DNA of 64,000 nucleotides, from positions 5,593 to 69,592 of the forward strand of contig DASYGT010000053.1 in assembly GCA_035999365.1 (NCBI GenBank). Reading direction: 5' to 3'. Each line of letters opens with the position of its first letter. Within the stretch, counting starts at the first letter, position 1. A program made the position numbers and the translations under genes. Shown here in pieces: positions 23,540 to 33,795 of this stretch. The notes under the pieces were generated by a model. It was given only the letters and a program-made list of their open reading frames with translations. It had not been told where the DNA came from and made no database searches. The stretch is from DASYGT01 sp035999365. Its GTDB lineage: Bacteria > Actinomycetota > Actinomycetes > Mycobacteriales > Jatrophihabitantaceae.

Positions 23540-26287
23540 ATGTCCTCGCCCAGCGAGCGGTACTCCGCCGCGCGGCAGCGCTCCCGCCGTCCGGGCCTGA
23601 CCTCGTTCGTCGCGGGGTACCCGTTCACCCTCGACCCGTTCCAGATCGAGGCCTGTGAGGTGCTCGAGGACGGCTACGCCGTACTGGTCTGTGCGCCGAC
23701 CGGTGCCGGCAAGACGGTGATCGGTGAGTTCGCAGTACATCTCGCGCTGCTCTCGGGCCGTAAGTGCTTCTACACGACACCGATCAAGGCACTGTCGAAC
23801 CAGAAGTTCAACGACCTCGTCGCCCGTCACGGGGCCGCGAACGTCGGCTTGCTCACCGGCGACAACTCGGTCAACGCCGACGCGCCGGTCGTGGTGATGA
23901 CCACCGAGGTTCTGCGCAACATGCTCTATGTCGCGAGCACGTCGCTTACCGACCTCGGTTACGTGGTGATGGACGAGGTGCACTACCTGGGCGACCGGTT
24001 CCGCGGCGCAGTGTGGGAAGAAGTGATCATCCACCTGCCCGCGTCGGTGCAATTGATCTCGCTGTCGGCGACCGTGTCCAACGCCGAGGAGTTCGGCGAC
24101 TGGCTCGTCTCCGTGCGCGGCGACACCAAGGTGATCGTGCACGAGGAGCGGCCGGTGCCGCTGTGGCAGCACATGATCGTCGGCACCCGACTCTTCGATC
24201 TGTTCGCCGATGCGGCCAGCACGCCACGACATGCTGATCCTTCGGCCGTCAACCCCGAGCTCAAGCGCTACCTGAACGAGCGGATGCGCTACCTCGATCC
24301 CGGTGCGTACCGGCGCGGCGGGGGCGGTCGGCCGCTACGCGGGTGGCGTCCGCCGTCACGCCCCGACGTCATCGCGCGCCTCGATACAGAAGGTCTGCTG
24401 CCGGCCATCACCTTCATCTTCAGCCGTGCAGGCTGCGACGCGGCCGTCGCCCAATGCGTACACAGCGGCCTCTGGCTGACGGACGCGACCGAGCAGGAAG
24501 AGATCGACGCTGTCATCGAGCAGCACACAAGCGGTCTCGCACCGCAGGACCTCGACGTCCTCGGCTACTGGGAGTGGCGCGACGGGCTTCGCCGTGGCGT
24601 CGCGGCTCATCACGCAGGGATGCTGCCGGCGTTCAAGGAGACCGTCGAGGAATTGTTCGTGCGCGGACTCGTTCGCGCCGTCTTCGCCACCGAGACCTTG
24701 GCGCTGGGCATCAACATGCCGGCGCGCAGCGTCGTTCTCGAACGGTTGACGAAGTTCAACGGCGAGACGCACGCCGACATCACGCCGGGGGAGTACACGC
24801 AGTTGACGGGTCGGGCCGGCCGCCGCGGTATCGATGTCGAGGGACACGCGATCGTCGTCTGGCACCCCGAACTCGATCCGGGCCGGGTCGCCGGCCTGGC
24901 CTCGACGCGAACCTATCCGCTGCGCTCGTCGTTTCGCCCGTCGTACAACATGGCCGTCAATCTGGTCGGCCAGATGGGGCGCGCCGCGGCCCGCGACCTG
25001 TTGGAATCCTCGTTCGCGCAATTCCAGGCCGACCGGTCGGTCGCCGGCCTGGTGAGCCAGATCAAGGGTCACGACCGGAGCCTTGCCGACTACGCGCAGC
25101 GGATGCAGTGCGATCGGGGTGACTTCGGCGAGTACGCCGCGCTGCGGCGCAGTCTCACCGAGCGCGAAGCCACCCTCTCGCGCGAGAACGCCCGCACTCG
25201 GCGCGGAGCGGTGGCGAAGTCCCTCGAATCCTTGCGTCCCGGAGATGTGATCCGAGTGCCGGGCGGCCGCCGTGCCGGGCTCGCCGTGGTGCTCGACGTC
25301 GGCACGCATGCCACCGACGACCCGCGGCCGCTCGTGGTCACCGCCGCCCGATGGGCCGGCCGCCTGTCGATGACGGATTTCCCGCAGGCCGTCGAGGTGT
25401 TGGGCCACGTCCGCATACCGAAACGGGTCAACCACCGTTCTCCCCAGGAACGGCGTGACATTGCCTCGAGCATCCACGCGCTCGACCTCCCGGAGGCGGC
25501 GCCCCGCCGCAGCCGGTCGACCGTGTCAGGCCAGGACGACGAGATCTCTCGATTGCGCGACCAACTGCGCCGGCACCCGTGTCATCAGTGCGCCGACCGC
25601 GAAGACCACGCGCGCTGGGCAGAGCGCTCCTCGCGGCTGGAGCGTGAGATCGACGGCCTGCGACGCCGAATCGAGGGGCGAACGGACTCGCTGGGCCGGA
25701 TGTTCGACCTGATCTGTGCCTTGCTCACCGAACGCGGCTACCTGGCAGCGGACGAGGCCACGCCGGCAGGCAGGCAGCTGTCCCGAATCTGGTCCGAGGC
25801 CGACCTGGTCGTCGCCGAATGTCTGCGCGCAGGCGCGTGGGACGCGCTCACGCCACCTGAGCTTGCCGCAGTCGTGTCGACACTGATCTATGAGCCACGG
25901 CGCGACGAGCGCCCCGGGCAGCGGATGCCGACGACCGCGGTAGGCGATGCTCTCGCGACAACCGTGCGGGTGTGGTCCGACGTAGTCGACGACGAGGCTC
26001 GGGTCGGGCTGCCGCAGAGCCGTGAGCCCGAATTGGGTTTCGTATGGGCGATCTACCGGTGGGCTCGCGGAGAAGCGCTCGACCGGGTCCTGGCCGCTGC
26101 GGCCGAGGCGGGTACCGAGCTGACGGCTGGTGATTTCGTTCGGTGGTGCCGCCAGGTGCTCGATCTGCTGGATCAGCTCGCCACCGTCCCGTCACCGGTG
26201 GGCGGCAGCGGGCCGGTGTCGGGACCGGCCAGGGCCGCAGCGGCGGCGATCCGCCGGGGCGTCGTCGCACAGAGCCTGCAGGGCTGA
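23540..26287 (+). CDS. helY: Ski2-like DEAD/DEAH-box RNA helicase HelY
   Basis: 915 residues. Walker A CAPTGAGKTV near residue 55, DEVH box in VVMDEVHYLGD, SATVSN motif III, and motif VI TGRAGRRG. The C-terminal third contains a Ski2/Mtr4-type helical domain with RxxxRD-like segments and a CHQCADREDH patch. In mycobacteria HelY follows tatC, as here. It probably unwinds structured RNA in turnover or ribosome maturation. Confidence 0.94.
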   Translation: MSSPSERYSAARQRSRRPGLTSFVAGYPFTLDPFQIEACEVLEDGYAVLVCAPTGAGKTVIGEFAVHLALLSGRKCFYTTPIKALSNQKFNDLVARHGAANVGLLTGDNSVNADAPVVVMTTEVLRNMLYVASTSLTDLGYVVMDEVHYLGDRFRGAVWEEVIIHLPASVQLISLSATVSNAEEFGDWLVSVRGDTKVIVHEERPVPLWQHMIVGTRLFDLFADAASTPRHADPSAVNPELKRYLNERMRYLDPGAYRRGGGGRPLRGWRPPSRPDVIARLDTEGLLPAITFIFSRAGCDAAVAQCVHSGLWLTDATEQEEIDAVIEQHTSGLAPQDLDVLGYWEWRDGLRRGVAAHHAGMLPAFKETVEELFVRGLVRAVFATETLALGINMPARSVVLERLTKFNGETHADITPGEYTQLTGRAGRRGIDVEGHAIVVWHPELDPGRVAGLASTRTYPLRSSFRPSYNMAVNLVGQMGRAAARDLLESSFAQFQADRSVAGLVSQIKGHDRSLADYAQRMQCDRGDFGEYAALRRSLTEREATLSRENARTRRGAVAKSLESLRPGDVIRVPGGRRAGLAVVLDVGTHATDDPRPLVVTAARWAGRLSMTDFPQAVEVLGHVRIPKRVNHRSPQERRDIASSIHALDLPEAAPRRSRSTVSGQDDEISRLRDQLRRHPCHQCADREDHARWAERSSRLEREIDGLRRRIEGRTDSLGRMFDLICALLTERGYLAADEATPAGRQLSRIWSEADLVVAECLRAGAWDALTPPELAAVVSTLIYEPRRDERPGQRMPTTAVGDALATTVRVWSDVVDDEARVGLPQSREPELGFVWAIYRWARGEALDRVLAAAAEAGTELTAGDFVRWCRQVLDLLDQLATVPSPVGGSGPVSGPARAAAAAIRRGVVAQSLQG

Positions 26288-26422
26288 TCTCGCGGTGCGC
26301 CCTCGCACCACACAGAGGACCCAGATGGTTTGCTTGCGTCCCTTACGGGGGGATACGCAGTAGCGTGGGCCGCAGCTTGGCCGGACGACACGTTCGGCTC
26401 GACGACACGTGAGGTGCTGTTC

Positions 26423-27346
26423 ATGACCGACCAGGGCAACGAGGGGAACCCGCCACCTAGCGCCCCCCAGAATCCGGCCGCTCAGCCCTATCCCGGACAA
26501 CGGCCCGTGGAAGGTTCCCCGGACAACGACGACACGTCGGTCTACCCGGCGGTGCCACCGTCCGGTGCACACCCCGAACACACCGATCCTGCGACCGATC
26601 CCTACGCCGCCGCGCCGCAACCGCCGGCACCCGGCAGCCAGGACACGCAGATCATCGGGCAGCCGCCGTACCAACCGCCACAGGAGCAGCCGGGCGCGGC
26701 TTACGGGCAGCAACCCTTCGTGCCCCCGGCCTACGGGCAGCAGCAATACCCCGCCCAGGATCCGTACGGCCAGCAGGGTTACGCACAGCAGCCCTACGGC
26801 CAGCAGCCGCCGTACGGCCAGCAGCAATACGGGCAGGATCCGTACGGCCAGCAGGGTTACCCGCAGCAGCCCTACGGCCAGCAGCCGCCTTACGGGCAGG
26901 ATCCGTACGGCCAAGGGCAGCAAGGCTACGGCCAGCAGGCCTACGGTCAGCCCGCTTATGGCGCCCCGGCGTACCAGCAGCCCAGTTACGGACAGCAGCA
27001 GTACGGCCAGCAGTACGCGCAACCCGCGCCCACACCGCCGAGGAAGAAACGGCGGACCGGGTTGACGTTGTCCGTGCTGCTGCTCGTCCTCGTCGCGGCG
27101 CTCGTACTGGTCAGCGTGATCGCCAAGGTCCCTGCCGGGCTGTACCCCAAGAGCCTGAGCCACAGCGCGGTCGAGAGCTACATCAGCAAGCAGTACAGCG
27201 CGACGAGCGTCACCTGCAACGGCGGCAAGAACTTCAAGATGAAGGACGGTGCCACGTTCACCTGCTCGGCCGCGGGCAACCAGACCTACACCGTCACGAT
27301 CACCGACAAGACGAACGGCAGCTACCAGGTCGTCAAGAACGGCTAG
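26423..27346 (+). CDS. DUF4333 membrane protein with PYGQQ repeats
   Basis: 307 residues from the ATG at 26423, preceded by GAGGTG. The first about 200 residues are disordered, Pro/Gln/Tyr/Gly-rich, with repeated PYGQQ and QGY units. A basic stop (RKKRR) precedes a transmembrane helix ([20 protein letters not shown]), and the external domain carries the DUF4333 pattern with two Cys (VTCNGG...FTCSA). Such proteins have a cytoplasmic repeat tail that may bind partners or condense. The stop overlaps the stop of the convergent exonuclease by 4 nt. Function unknown. Confidence 0.85.
   Translation: MTDQGNEGNPPPSAPQNPAAQPYPGQRPVEGSPDNDDTSVYPAVPPSGAHPEHTDPATDPYAAAPQPPAPGSQDTQIIGQPPYQPPQEQPGAAYGQQPFVPPAYGQQQYPAQDPYGQQGYAQQPYGQQPPYGQQQYGQDPYGQQGYPQQPYGQQPPYGQDPYGQGQQGYGQQAYGQPAYGAPAYQQPSYGQQQYGQQYAQPAPTPPRKKRRTGLTLSVLLLVLVAALVLVSVIAKVPAGLYPKSLSHSAVESYISKQYSATSVTCNGGKNFKMKDGATFTCSAAGNQTYTVTITDKTNGSYQVVKNG
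26756..26959 (+). repeat. Tandem repeats encoding PYGQQ tail
   Basis: A unit beginning CAGGATCCGTACGGCC starts at 26756 and again at 26834 (period 78 nt, 26 codons), nearly identical for about 60 nt. A third, shorter copy starts at 26897 (63 nt later). Every period is a multiple of three, so expansion keeps the frame. Confidence 0.85.
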
Positions 27347-28254
27347 TACGCGGCGAGACTCGAACGGATCGCCGCGCGCAACCTGTTCACCGGGCTGGCC
27401 AGCCCCAGCGACTCGGTGAGCTCGGCGAGGCGGTCGGGGTCGCGAGGTTCGACCGCCAGCGAGTCGTCGAGCTGGTCCAGCGGGACGTCTGTCCGCCCGC
27501 GCACAGCCGCGGGCGCGCGCGACAGATAGTCCCGTGCGGCAAGGATCTTCGTCGAGGAACCCGCCGGAAATCCGCTATCGCCGGATTCTGCCGCCGCGAC
27601 GATCGCCTCGACGCTGCCGAACCGCGTGACGAGCGCGGCGGCCGTCTTCTCGCCAACCCCGGGCACGCCGGGCAGGCCGTCGCTCGGGTCGCCGCGGAGC
27701 ACCGCGAAGTCAGCGTAGTTCGCCGCGGGGATCCCGTATTTGGCCTGCACGTGTGGTGCCTGCATCGGCTCCATCTTGGCTATTCCGCGGCCGGTGTAGC
27801 AGACCGTGATCCGGTCGGTGGCCAGCGCGAGCATGTCTCGATCGCCGCTCACGATGTCGACGGTGGCCGTGTCGCGTGTCGCGAGTGTCGCCATCACGTC
27901 GTCGGCCTCGAAGCCCTCGGCGCCAGCCACGGCGAGCCCGAAGGCGGTCAGGACATCGAGCAGGATCGGGATCTGCGGAGCCAGCGTGTCGGGGATCTGC
28001 TCCGCTCCGTCAGGCGCTATCCGATGTGCCTTGTACGACGGAACGAGTTCGACGCGAAACGCCGGCCGCCAATCGAGGTCGAGACACGAGACCAGGCGGC
28101 GAGGAGTGCGCCGCTCGATCATCGCCGCAGTCATGTCGAGGTAGCCGCGCACTGCATTGATAGGCCGTCCGTCCGGGGTGGTGACGGATTCCGGTAGCGC
28201 GTAGTAGGCGCGGAAGTACAGATTCGCCGCATCGATCAGCATCAGTTCGCTCAT
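27343..28254 (-). CDS. 5'-3' exonuclease (PolA N-terminal domain homologue)
   Basis: 303 residues, a stand-alone flap/exonuclease domain: [41 protein letters not shown], and the helix-hairpin-helix [17 protein letters not shown]. The acidic metal-binding residues of the family are present. It removes RNA primers or flaps. It is the second gene after lacI on the minus strand (4 nt gap). Confidence 0.92.
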   Translation of the reverse strand: MSELMLIDAANLYFRAYYALPESVTTPDGRPINAVRGYLDMTAAMIERRTPRRLVSCLDLDWRPAFRVELVPSYKAHRIAPDGAEQIPDTLAPQIPILLDVLTAFGLAVAGAEGFEADDVMATLATRDTATVDIVSGDRDMLALATDRITVCYTGRGIAKMEPMQAPHVQAKYGIPAANYADFAVLRGDPSDGLPGVPGVGEKTAAALVTRFGSVEAIVAAAESGDSGFPAGSSTKILAARDYLSRAPAAVRGRTDVPLDQLDDSLAVEPRDPDRLAELTESLGLASPVNRLRAAIRSSLAAY

Positions 28255-28258
28255 GAGG

Positions 28259-29275
28259 TCAGTACACCGACTGCGCGGGGTCGCTGGATCCGCGCACGAC
28301 CAATTCAGTGGGCAGCACGACTGCGGTCGCCGCCACGTCGCCCCGGTGGCCGATCACGGCCAGCAGTCGCGTCGTCACGTCGAGCGCCTGCTCGCTCACC
28401 GGTTGGCGCACCGTCGAAAGGTCCATGAGTTCTGCGTTGGCCTGGTCGTCGAAGCCGATCACAGCGATATCCTGCGGCACACGCAGGTGGGCGCGGCGGA
28501 TGGCTCGCAGCGCGCCGTAGGCCATCTCATCGCTTTCGGCGAAGATCGCGGTGGGCCGGTCATCCCGTGCCAGTAGCTGTTCACACGCCGCGGTGCCGCC
28601 GTCGACAGTGAAGTAGCCGAGCACCTCCAGCGACGGGTCGACGTCGATGCCGGCGGCCTGGAGGGCATTGCGGTAGCCGGTGCGGCGGTGCAACGGCGGC
28701 GTGAAGCGCATCGGGTCGTCGGTGTCGCCACCGATCAGTCCGATCCGACGATGTCCCAGATCGAGCAGGTGCTCGACGGCCGAGCGTGCGCCTGCTGCGT
28801 CGTCGATGCGGGTCGCTATGAAACCGGGACGGTCGAGGCCCAGAAGTCCGATCGGCGTGTCCAGCGAGTTCAGTGCTGCCAGTTCCTCGTCGGACAACAC
28901 CAGACTGATGACCAGCACCGCGTCGACACGCTTGCGCATCGGCATGACCTCGAAGAATCTCGCGCGCCCCTGCTCGTCGCCGAGGTTGTAGAGCAGAAGG
29001 TCGAAGCCGTTCTTGCGCAACGCCGTCTCGACGGTGTCGATGACCTCGGCAAAGAACCAGCGGTTCACGAACGGAACGACCACACCGACCGTGGCGGTGC
29101 GCCCGCTCGCGAGCCGCGCCGCGAACGGCGACGCCACGTAGTCGAGCTCCCGAGCCGCGCTGAGTACCCGATCGCGGGTTGTCGCCGCGACGTCGGGCAG
29201 GCCGCGCAGCGCGCGCGAGACCGTGGCGATCGACACGCCGGCCAGCCGGGCGACGTCCTCGATGCTCGCTACCAC
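28259..29275 (-). CDS. LacI-family transcriptional regulator
   Basis: 338 residues from a GTG with AGGGG upstream. N-terminal HTH (SIEDVARLAGVSIATVSRALRG) and hinge, then a sugar-binding periplasmic-type domain. It is divergent from the amidohydrolase gene, with 62 bp between the starts. A weak half-palindrome TGTAAACGCTACCG (29301-29314) in that gap resembles a LacI-type site. Effector unknown; no sugar operon is adjacent, so it may act at a distance. Confidence 0.88.
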   Translation of the reverse strand: MVASIEDVARLAGVSIATVSRALRGLPDVAATTRDRVLSAARELDYVASPFAARLASGRTATVGVVVPFVNRWFFAEVIDTVETALRKNGFDLLLYNLGDEQGRARFFEVMPMRKRVDAVLVISLVLSDEELAALNSLDTPIGLLGLDRPGFIATRIDDAAGARSAVEHLLDLGHRRIGLIGGDTDDPMRFTPPLHRRTGYRNALQAAGIDVDPSLEVLGYFTVDGGTAACEQLLARDDRPTAIFAESDEMAYGALRAIRRAHLRVPQDIAVIGFDDQANAELMDLSTVRQPVSEQALDVTTRLLAVIGHRGDVAATAVVLPTELVVRGSSDPAQSVY

Positions 29276-29337
29276 GCGGTAACCCCTGTCTTTGCCGTGC
29301 TGTAAACGCTACCGCCCTACGCTGGCACAATCCTGCC

Positions 29338-30852
29338 GTGCGCACCCTCTACCGCAACGGCCGGATCCTCGTCCCGGCCGGGCGGGGGTCCGTCGGTCGC
29401 GACACCGCGATGCTCGTCGAGGGCTCGGACATCGCCTGGGTCGGAGACGAGCGCGACGCGGCACAGGTCAGCCACGAGGCGCACGTAGACCTGGGCGGCG
29501 CCCTCGTTACCCCCGCCTTCGTCGACGCGCACGTCCATCTGACATCTACCGGACTGGCGTTGACCGGTCTCGACCTCGGCAGCGCGGGTTCCGTGCGCGA
29601 GCTGCTCGATCACGTGGAGGCGCTCGCTCGCACGTCACGAGGCCGTCCGATCATCGGGGGAGGCTGGGACGAGCGGGCGTGGCCCGAGCAGCGACCTCCA
29701 ACCCGAGCGGAACTGGATCGCGCCGCATACGGCGGTGCCGTCTACCTCGCCCGGGTCGACGTCCACTCCGCAGTCGTCTCCTCTGCCCTGCTGGCGGCGA
29801 CAGAGGGAGCGGCGGGACTCACCGGGTTCCGGCCCGATGGTTGGTTGACCCGTGACGCGCACGACGCAGCTCGTCGCGCGGCGTACGCCGGCTTGACCCG
29901 CGGCCAGCGCCTCGACGCCCAACGCGGGGCACTGCGGCACGCAGCCGAGCTCGGCATCGCCTGCGTGCACGAGATGGCGGGTCCATCGATCTCCAGCGCG
30001 ACGGACCTCGCCGACCTGCTGGAGCTGAGTCGCGCCGAGGCCCTGCCAGAGGTGCTCGGATATTGGGGCGAGCTGTTCGGTGCCGACACTGCCGTCGCAC
30101 TCGGCGCGATCGGGGCTGGCGGGGACCTGTTCTGCGACGGCTCGCTCGGTTCGCACACGGCCGCGCTGCACCGGCCGTACCACGATCACAGCGAGAGCTC
30201 CGGTGCGCTCCGGTACGACACCGCCGACCTCAGTGAGCACCTGCGCCAATGTGCCAGGCACGGGGTGCAGGCCGGGTTCCACGCCATCGGCGATGCTGCG
30301 GTCGACCAGGTGCTCGACGCGATCGACGCGGTCAGCCCCGAGCTGCGCCCCTTCACCCGGATAGAGCACGCCGAGATGGTGGCCGCTCCGGCGCGCGTCG
30401 CTGACAGCGGAGCAGTGGCGTCGATGCAGCCGGTGTTCGACAGCACGTGGGGCGGTTCGCGGGGGATGTACGCGCAGCGGCTGGGTGCCGAGCGTGCGGC
30501 GTCGCTCAACGACTTCGCCGCACTCGCCGCCGCAGGCGTGACACTGGCATTCGGATCCGATGCGCCAGTGACACCGATGTCGCCCTGGACGGCTGTACAG
30601 GCTGCTGTACACCCGCACCGCGCCACATCAGGCATCACGCCCGAGGCAGCGTTCCAGGCACACACGTCCGGTGGGTGGGCGGCCGCCGGACGCCCCGGGA
30701 ACGGCCGAATCGAGCTCGGCGCGCCGGCGACCTTCGCAGTCTGGCTGACACCCGGCGAGACAGCCGACCTGCCCGATCTCACGCCGGGCGCCCCACTGCC
30801 CACGTGCGTCCGGACAGTGCGTGCGGGGACGACCATCCACGAGGCCGCGTGA
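29338..30852 (+). CDS. YtcJ-like metal-dependent amidohydrolase
   Basis: 504 residues from a GTG. VDAHVHL near residue 67 gives the HxH metal site, FHAIGDAAV and FTRIEHAEM supply later His residues, and FGSDAPV gives the terminal Asp. The metal site follows the amidohydrolase-3 type rather than urease. Substrate cannot be predicted; relatives hydrolyse formamides, hydantoins or N-acyl compounds. Its stop is 44 nt before lnt. Confidence 0.85.
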   Translation: MRTLYRNGRILVPAGRGSVGRDTAMLVEGSDIAWVGDERDAAQVSHEAHVDLGGALVTPAFVDAHVHLTSTGLALTGLDLGSAGSVRELLDHVEALARTSRGRPIIGGGWDERAWPEQRPPTRAELDRAAYGGAVYLARVDVHSAVVSSALLAATEGAAGLTGFRPDGWLTRDAHDAARRAAYAGLTRGQRLDAQRGALRHAAELGIACVHEMAGPSISSATDLADLLELSRAEALPEVLGYWGELFGADTAVALGAIGAGGDLFCDGSLGSHTAALHRPYHDHSESSGALRYDTADLSEHLRQCARHGVQAGFHAIGDAAVDQVLDAIDAVSPELRPFTRIEHAEMVAAPARVADSGAVASMQPVFDSTWGGSRGMYAQRLGAERAASLNDFAALAAAGVTLAFGSDAPVTPMSPWTAVQAAVHPHRATSGITPEAAFQAHTSGGWAAAGRPGNGRIELGAPATFAVWLTPGETADLPDLTPGAPLPTCVRTVRAGTTIHEAA

Positions 30853-30884
30853 CGAGCTCACAGCTACCGGCGGTCGTGGTCCGA

Positions 30885-30890
30885 GATACT
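30885..30890 (+). promoter_or_regulatory. -10 element for leaderless lnt transcript
   Basis: GATACT, six bases, then ATG at 30897. The first base departs from TAnnnT, so this is weaker than the other cases. Confidence 0.35.
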
Positions 30891-30896
30891 GACCGG

Positions 30897-32489
30897 ATGC
30901 AGTTGCCTGGAGCGCGGCGAGGCGCCCCCGGGGCGCGCTTTCGCGCCCGGTGGGCTGCACTCCTGGCCGTTGCCGGTGGGGGTGCGGGTGCCCTCGCGTT
31001 TCCCCGCCTCGGGCTGTGGCCGCTGGCATTCGCGAGCGTCGCCCTGCTGTCCATCGCCGTCGACGGGCGCCGCAGCCGCACCGGCGCCTGGCTCGGGCTG
31101 CTGTACGGCTTGGCCTTCTTCGTCCCGCTGCTGCATTGGACGGGCGTGTACGTCGGCGCCGCACCGTGGTTGATCCTGGCGGTCGCCGAGGCCGGCTTCT
31201 TCGCTGCGGTCGGTGCGGTCCTCCCGCTCGTCCAGCGGCTGCCGGTCGCGCCGCTGTGGGTGGCGTGCACCTGGGTCCTGCAGGAGCTGCTCCGCGACCG
31301 GCTGCCCTTCGGCGGCTTCCCGTGGGGGCGGCTGGCATTCAGCCAGGCATCCTCGCCGCTGCGATGGTTCGCGGCGGTCGGCGGTGCACCGATGGTGACA
31401 TTCGCCGTCGCGTTGTGTGGCGCCGGGCTGGCCCCGCTTGCGCTCGATATGGGCCGCTCACGGCGCCGGGTGGCTCTCGGTGTGCTGGTCGCCGCCTTCG
31501 TGCCACTGATCGGTGGTCTGCTGGCCTGGCCCCTCGGGCCCGGGGCCGATCGCGCAGGGCGCACAGCGGTGGTTGCACTCGTTCAAGGCAACGTGCCTGA
31601 CGTCGGACTGGCGTTCGAACAGCGAGCACGTCAAGTGCTCGACAACCACATTGCCCAGACGATGAACCTGGCGGCCCGGATCAAGGCAGGCACCGTGCCT
31701 CGGCCGGCCCTCATCGTCTGGCCGGAGAACGCCTCGGATGTCGACCCCTTCGGTGATCAGGCGGCCTTCGCCGAGATCGACTCGACCGTGCGCGCCGTCG
31801 GCATTCCCATCCTCGTGGGCGCGATCCTCCAGGGTCCGGGTGCCGACCATCGGCGCAACGCCGGCATCCTCTGGTCACCGACATCGGGCCCGGGGGCGCA
31901 GTACATCAAGCGTCACCCCGTCCCCTTCGGCGAGTACATCCCGCTGCGTGGCATCGCCAAACTCGTCACCAGTGACGTCAACCTCGTCAGCCAGGACATG
32001 GTGGGCGGGCACGGCAACGGCCTGCTGCGTGGCGGTCCGTTCCCGGTCGGCGACGTCATCTGCTTCGAGGTCGCCTACGACGACCTCGTTCGCTCGTCGG
32101 TCGCCGCCGGAGCGCAGGTGCTCGTGGTGCAGACCAACAACGCGACCTTCGGGCACACTGCCGAGACATACCAGCAGCTGGCCATGAGCCGGCTTCGGGC
32201 CGTCGAGTCCGGGCGAACCGTGCTGCAGGTGGCGACCACAGGAAAGACCGCAGTGATCGGACCCGACGGCGGGATCCGGCAGGAATCCGGGGCGCTCTTC
32301 ACGCCGGACGTCATCGTCGCCACGATCCCACTGCGCACCGCGCGGACGCCGGCCACCACACTGGGAGCGTGGCCTGAGTACGGATTCGCAGCGTTGGCCG
32401 TTCTTGCCATCGTGTACACGGTGCGGCCGATCCGCCGCCGCCTGCCCGGGCCCCCGGAGAATGAGCCGATGGAGATGATGGTGTCGTGA
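30897..32489 (+). CDS. lnt: Apolipoprotein N-acyltransferase
   Basis: 530 residues: an N-terminal set of about six membrane helices and a nitrilase-like external domain. The catalytic triad is visible as Glu in WPENAS, Lys in the segment before PFGEYIPLR, and Cys in [10 protein letters not shown]. It adds the third acyl chain to lipoproteins such as the SBP and Rieske proteins of this window. A final helix and short tail follow. The ATG at 30897 was chosen because it starts the conserved region and has a -10 in leaderless position. It overlaps ppm1 by GTGA. Confidence 0.92.
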   Translation: MQLPGARRGAPGARFRARWAALLAVAGGGAGALAFPRLGLWPLAFASVALLSIAVDGRRSRTGAWLGLLYGLAFFVPLLHWTGVYVGAAPWLILAVAEAGFFAAVGAVLPLVQRLPVAPLWVACTWVLQELLRDRLPFGGFPWGRLAFSQASSPLRWFAAVGGAPMVTFAVALCGAGLAPLALDMGRSRRRVALGVLVAAFVPLIGGLLAWPLGPGADRAGRTAVVALVQGNVPDVGLAFEQRARQVLDNHIAQTMNLAARIKAGTVPRPALIVWPENASDVDPFGDQAAFAEIDSTVRAVGIPILVGAILQGPGADHRRNAGILWSPTSGPGAQYIKRHPVPFGEYIPLRGIAKLVTSDVNLVSQDMVGGHGNGLLRGGPFPVGDVICFEVAYDDLVRSSVAAGAQVLVVQTNNATFGHTAETYQQLAMSRLRAVESGRTVLQVATTGKTAVIGPDGGIRQESGALFTPDVIVATIPLRTARTPATTLGAWPEYGFAALAVLAIVYTVRPIRRRLPGPPENEPMEMMVS

Positions 32490-33247
32490 GCGAGGTCGAG
32501 CGGCAGCAGCGCGTGCTGGTCATCGTCCCTACGTACAACGAGCGCGAGAACGTCGAGCCGATCGTCGAACGCGTTCTCGACGCCGTACCCCTGGCGAACG
32601 TCCTGATCGTCGACGACGCCAGCCCCGATGGCACCGGCAAGCTTGCCGACGCGATGGCTGAAGCCGACACCCGAGTCAACGTGCTGCACCGCAGCGGAAA
32701 GGCCGGGCTCGGCGCCGCGTACATCGCTGGCTTCGACTGGGGGCTCGATGCCGGCTACGACGTGCTCGTCGAGATGGACGCGGATGGTTCGCACGCCCCG
32801 GAGCAACTTCCGACGCTGCTCACGGCGCTGGGTCGAGCCGATCTGGTACTCGGGTCACGCTGGGTACCTGGCGGCTCGGTGGTGAACTGGCCGCGGCGTC
32901 GAGAATTCCTGTCGAAGGGAGGCAACCTCTATGCACGGCTGGCGCTCGGTATCAATCTGCAGGACGCCACCGGCGGCTACCGGGCGTTCCGACGCGAGGT
33001 GTTGGAGAACATCGACTACGCGGCCGTCGCGTCGCAGGGCTACTGCTTCCAAGTCGATCTCGCGTGGCGCGCGCTGCGAGCGGGTTACCGCGTGATCGAG
33101 GTGCCCATCACGTTCGCCGAGCGCGAGCGAGGGGAGTCGAAGATGGACGGCGCCATCGTGCGCGAAGCGTTCGTGCGTGTCACCGAATGGGGTGCAGCGC
33201 ACCGCGGCAGCCAGCTTCGGGCCGCGATGCGCCGCGCGAGGGGTTAG
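32486..33247 (+). CDS. ppm1: Polyprenol monophosphomannose synthase (Ppm1/DPM1 type)
   Basis: 253 residues from a GTG overlapping the lnt stop. A GT2 domain: [20 protein letters not shown], and metal-binding EMDADGSH. It transfers mannose from GDP-mannose to polyprenyl phosphate, the donor for lipoglycan and O-mannosylation outside the membrane. There is no C-terminal membrane domain; in mycobacteria this activity is fused or coupled to Lnt, and the adjacency here agrees. A 13-bp tandem repeat overlaps its stop. Confidence 0.92.
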   Translation: MSEVERQQRVLVIVPTYNERENVEPIVERVLDAVPLANVLIVDDASPDGTGKLADAMAEADTRVNVLHRSGKAGLGAAYIAGFDWGLDAGYDVLVEMDADGSHAPEQLPTLLTALGRADLVLGSRWVPGGSVVNWPRRREFLSKGGNLYARLALGINLQDATGGYRAFRREVLENIDYAAVASQGYCFQVDLAWRALRAGYRVIEVPITFAERERGESKMDGAIVREAFVRVTEWGAAHRGSQLRAAMRRARG

Positions 33248-33261
33248 CGCGAGGGGTTAGC
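33236..33261. repeat. 13-bp tandem duplication at ppm1 stop
   Basis: GCGAGGGGTTAGC occurs twice in direct contact (33236-33248, 33249-33261). The first copy contains the TAG stop. It looks like a recent slippage event. Confidence 0.85.
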
Positions 33262-33275
33262 CGGAGCGAACCTGT

Positions 33276-33623
33276 TCAGGCGCTCTTCTGGCCACGGCGG
33301 GCGCGCAGCACGTCGAGGCGTTCGGCGAGGACTTCCTCGAGATCGGCGATCGTGCGCCGTTCCATGAGCATGTCCCAGTGCGTGCGCGGCGGCTTGACCT
33401 TCTTGGCCTCCGGTGCGGGGCCGTCGACGAGCAGCGCGGGAAGGCCGTCAAGGCGGCACTCCCACGTCGTCGGAAGTTCAGCCTCTTCGGAGAACGGGAC
33501 GACGAACTCGTGGCCGCGGGGGCAACGGTAGGCCGCGATGTTTCGCGGTGCGGGTTCGGTGCCGTACTCGGTCTCGTAACTGACCGCGCCCAGCCGACTG
33601 CCCCGCAATGTTCGATCTGCCAT
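33276..33623 (-). CDS. rbpA: RNA polymerase-binding protein RbpA
   Basis: 115 residues, ATG at 33623 with AGGAGG upstream. MADRTLRGSRLGA at the N-terminus, the RCPRGHEF zinc-ribbon-like core, and the C-terminal sigma-interacting helix (THWDMLMERRTIADLEEVLAERL). It stabilises primary-sigma holoenzyme and promoter opening, and affects rifampicin tolerance. The gene has a SigR/SigH-type promoter about 70 bp upstream, in line with oxidative-stress control known in Streptomyces. Confidence 0.97.
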   Translation of the reverse strand: MADRTLRGSRLGAVSYETEYGTEPAPRNIAAYRCPRGHEFVVPFSEEAELPTTWECRLDGLPALLVDGPAPEAKKVKPPRTHWDMLMERRTIADLEEVLAERLDVLRARRGQKSA

Positions 33624-33690
33624 GGTGGGGACCTCCTGGGCAAACTGACCAAATTGCTGATGGATCGTGCGAATTAGTTGCATCCTGAAC

Positions 33691-33716
33691 AACGACTGTG
33701 CTCATGGGATGATTCC
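33691..33716 (-). promoter_or_regulatory. SigR/SigH-type promoter of rbpA
   Basis: On the minus strand GGAAT is followed by exactly 18 bases and GTT, the sigma-R (thiol-oxidative stress) consensus GGAAT-N18-GTT. The predicted start is about 60 nt before the rbpA ATG. rbpA is a SigR target in Streptomyces. Confidence 0.7.
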
Positions 33717-33795
33717 CTGATGGTCGCGGGCATAACCCTGCTACTGTGCCCGACCCTCAGTGCGATGCCAGATCCGTTAAGTCTTGGAGCCTCCG

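Noticed and set aside
29301..29314. Possible LacI operator TGTAAACGCTACCG
   Set aside because: Only the left half matches a LacI-type palindrome. Kept only as a note in the regulator entry.
32568..32581. TCGAACGCGTTCTC within ppm1, KstR-like
   Set aside because: Codon-driven match in a housekeeping gene, one mismatch, no promoter context.
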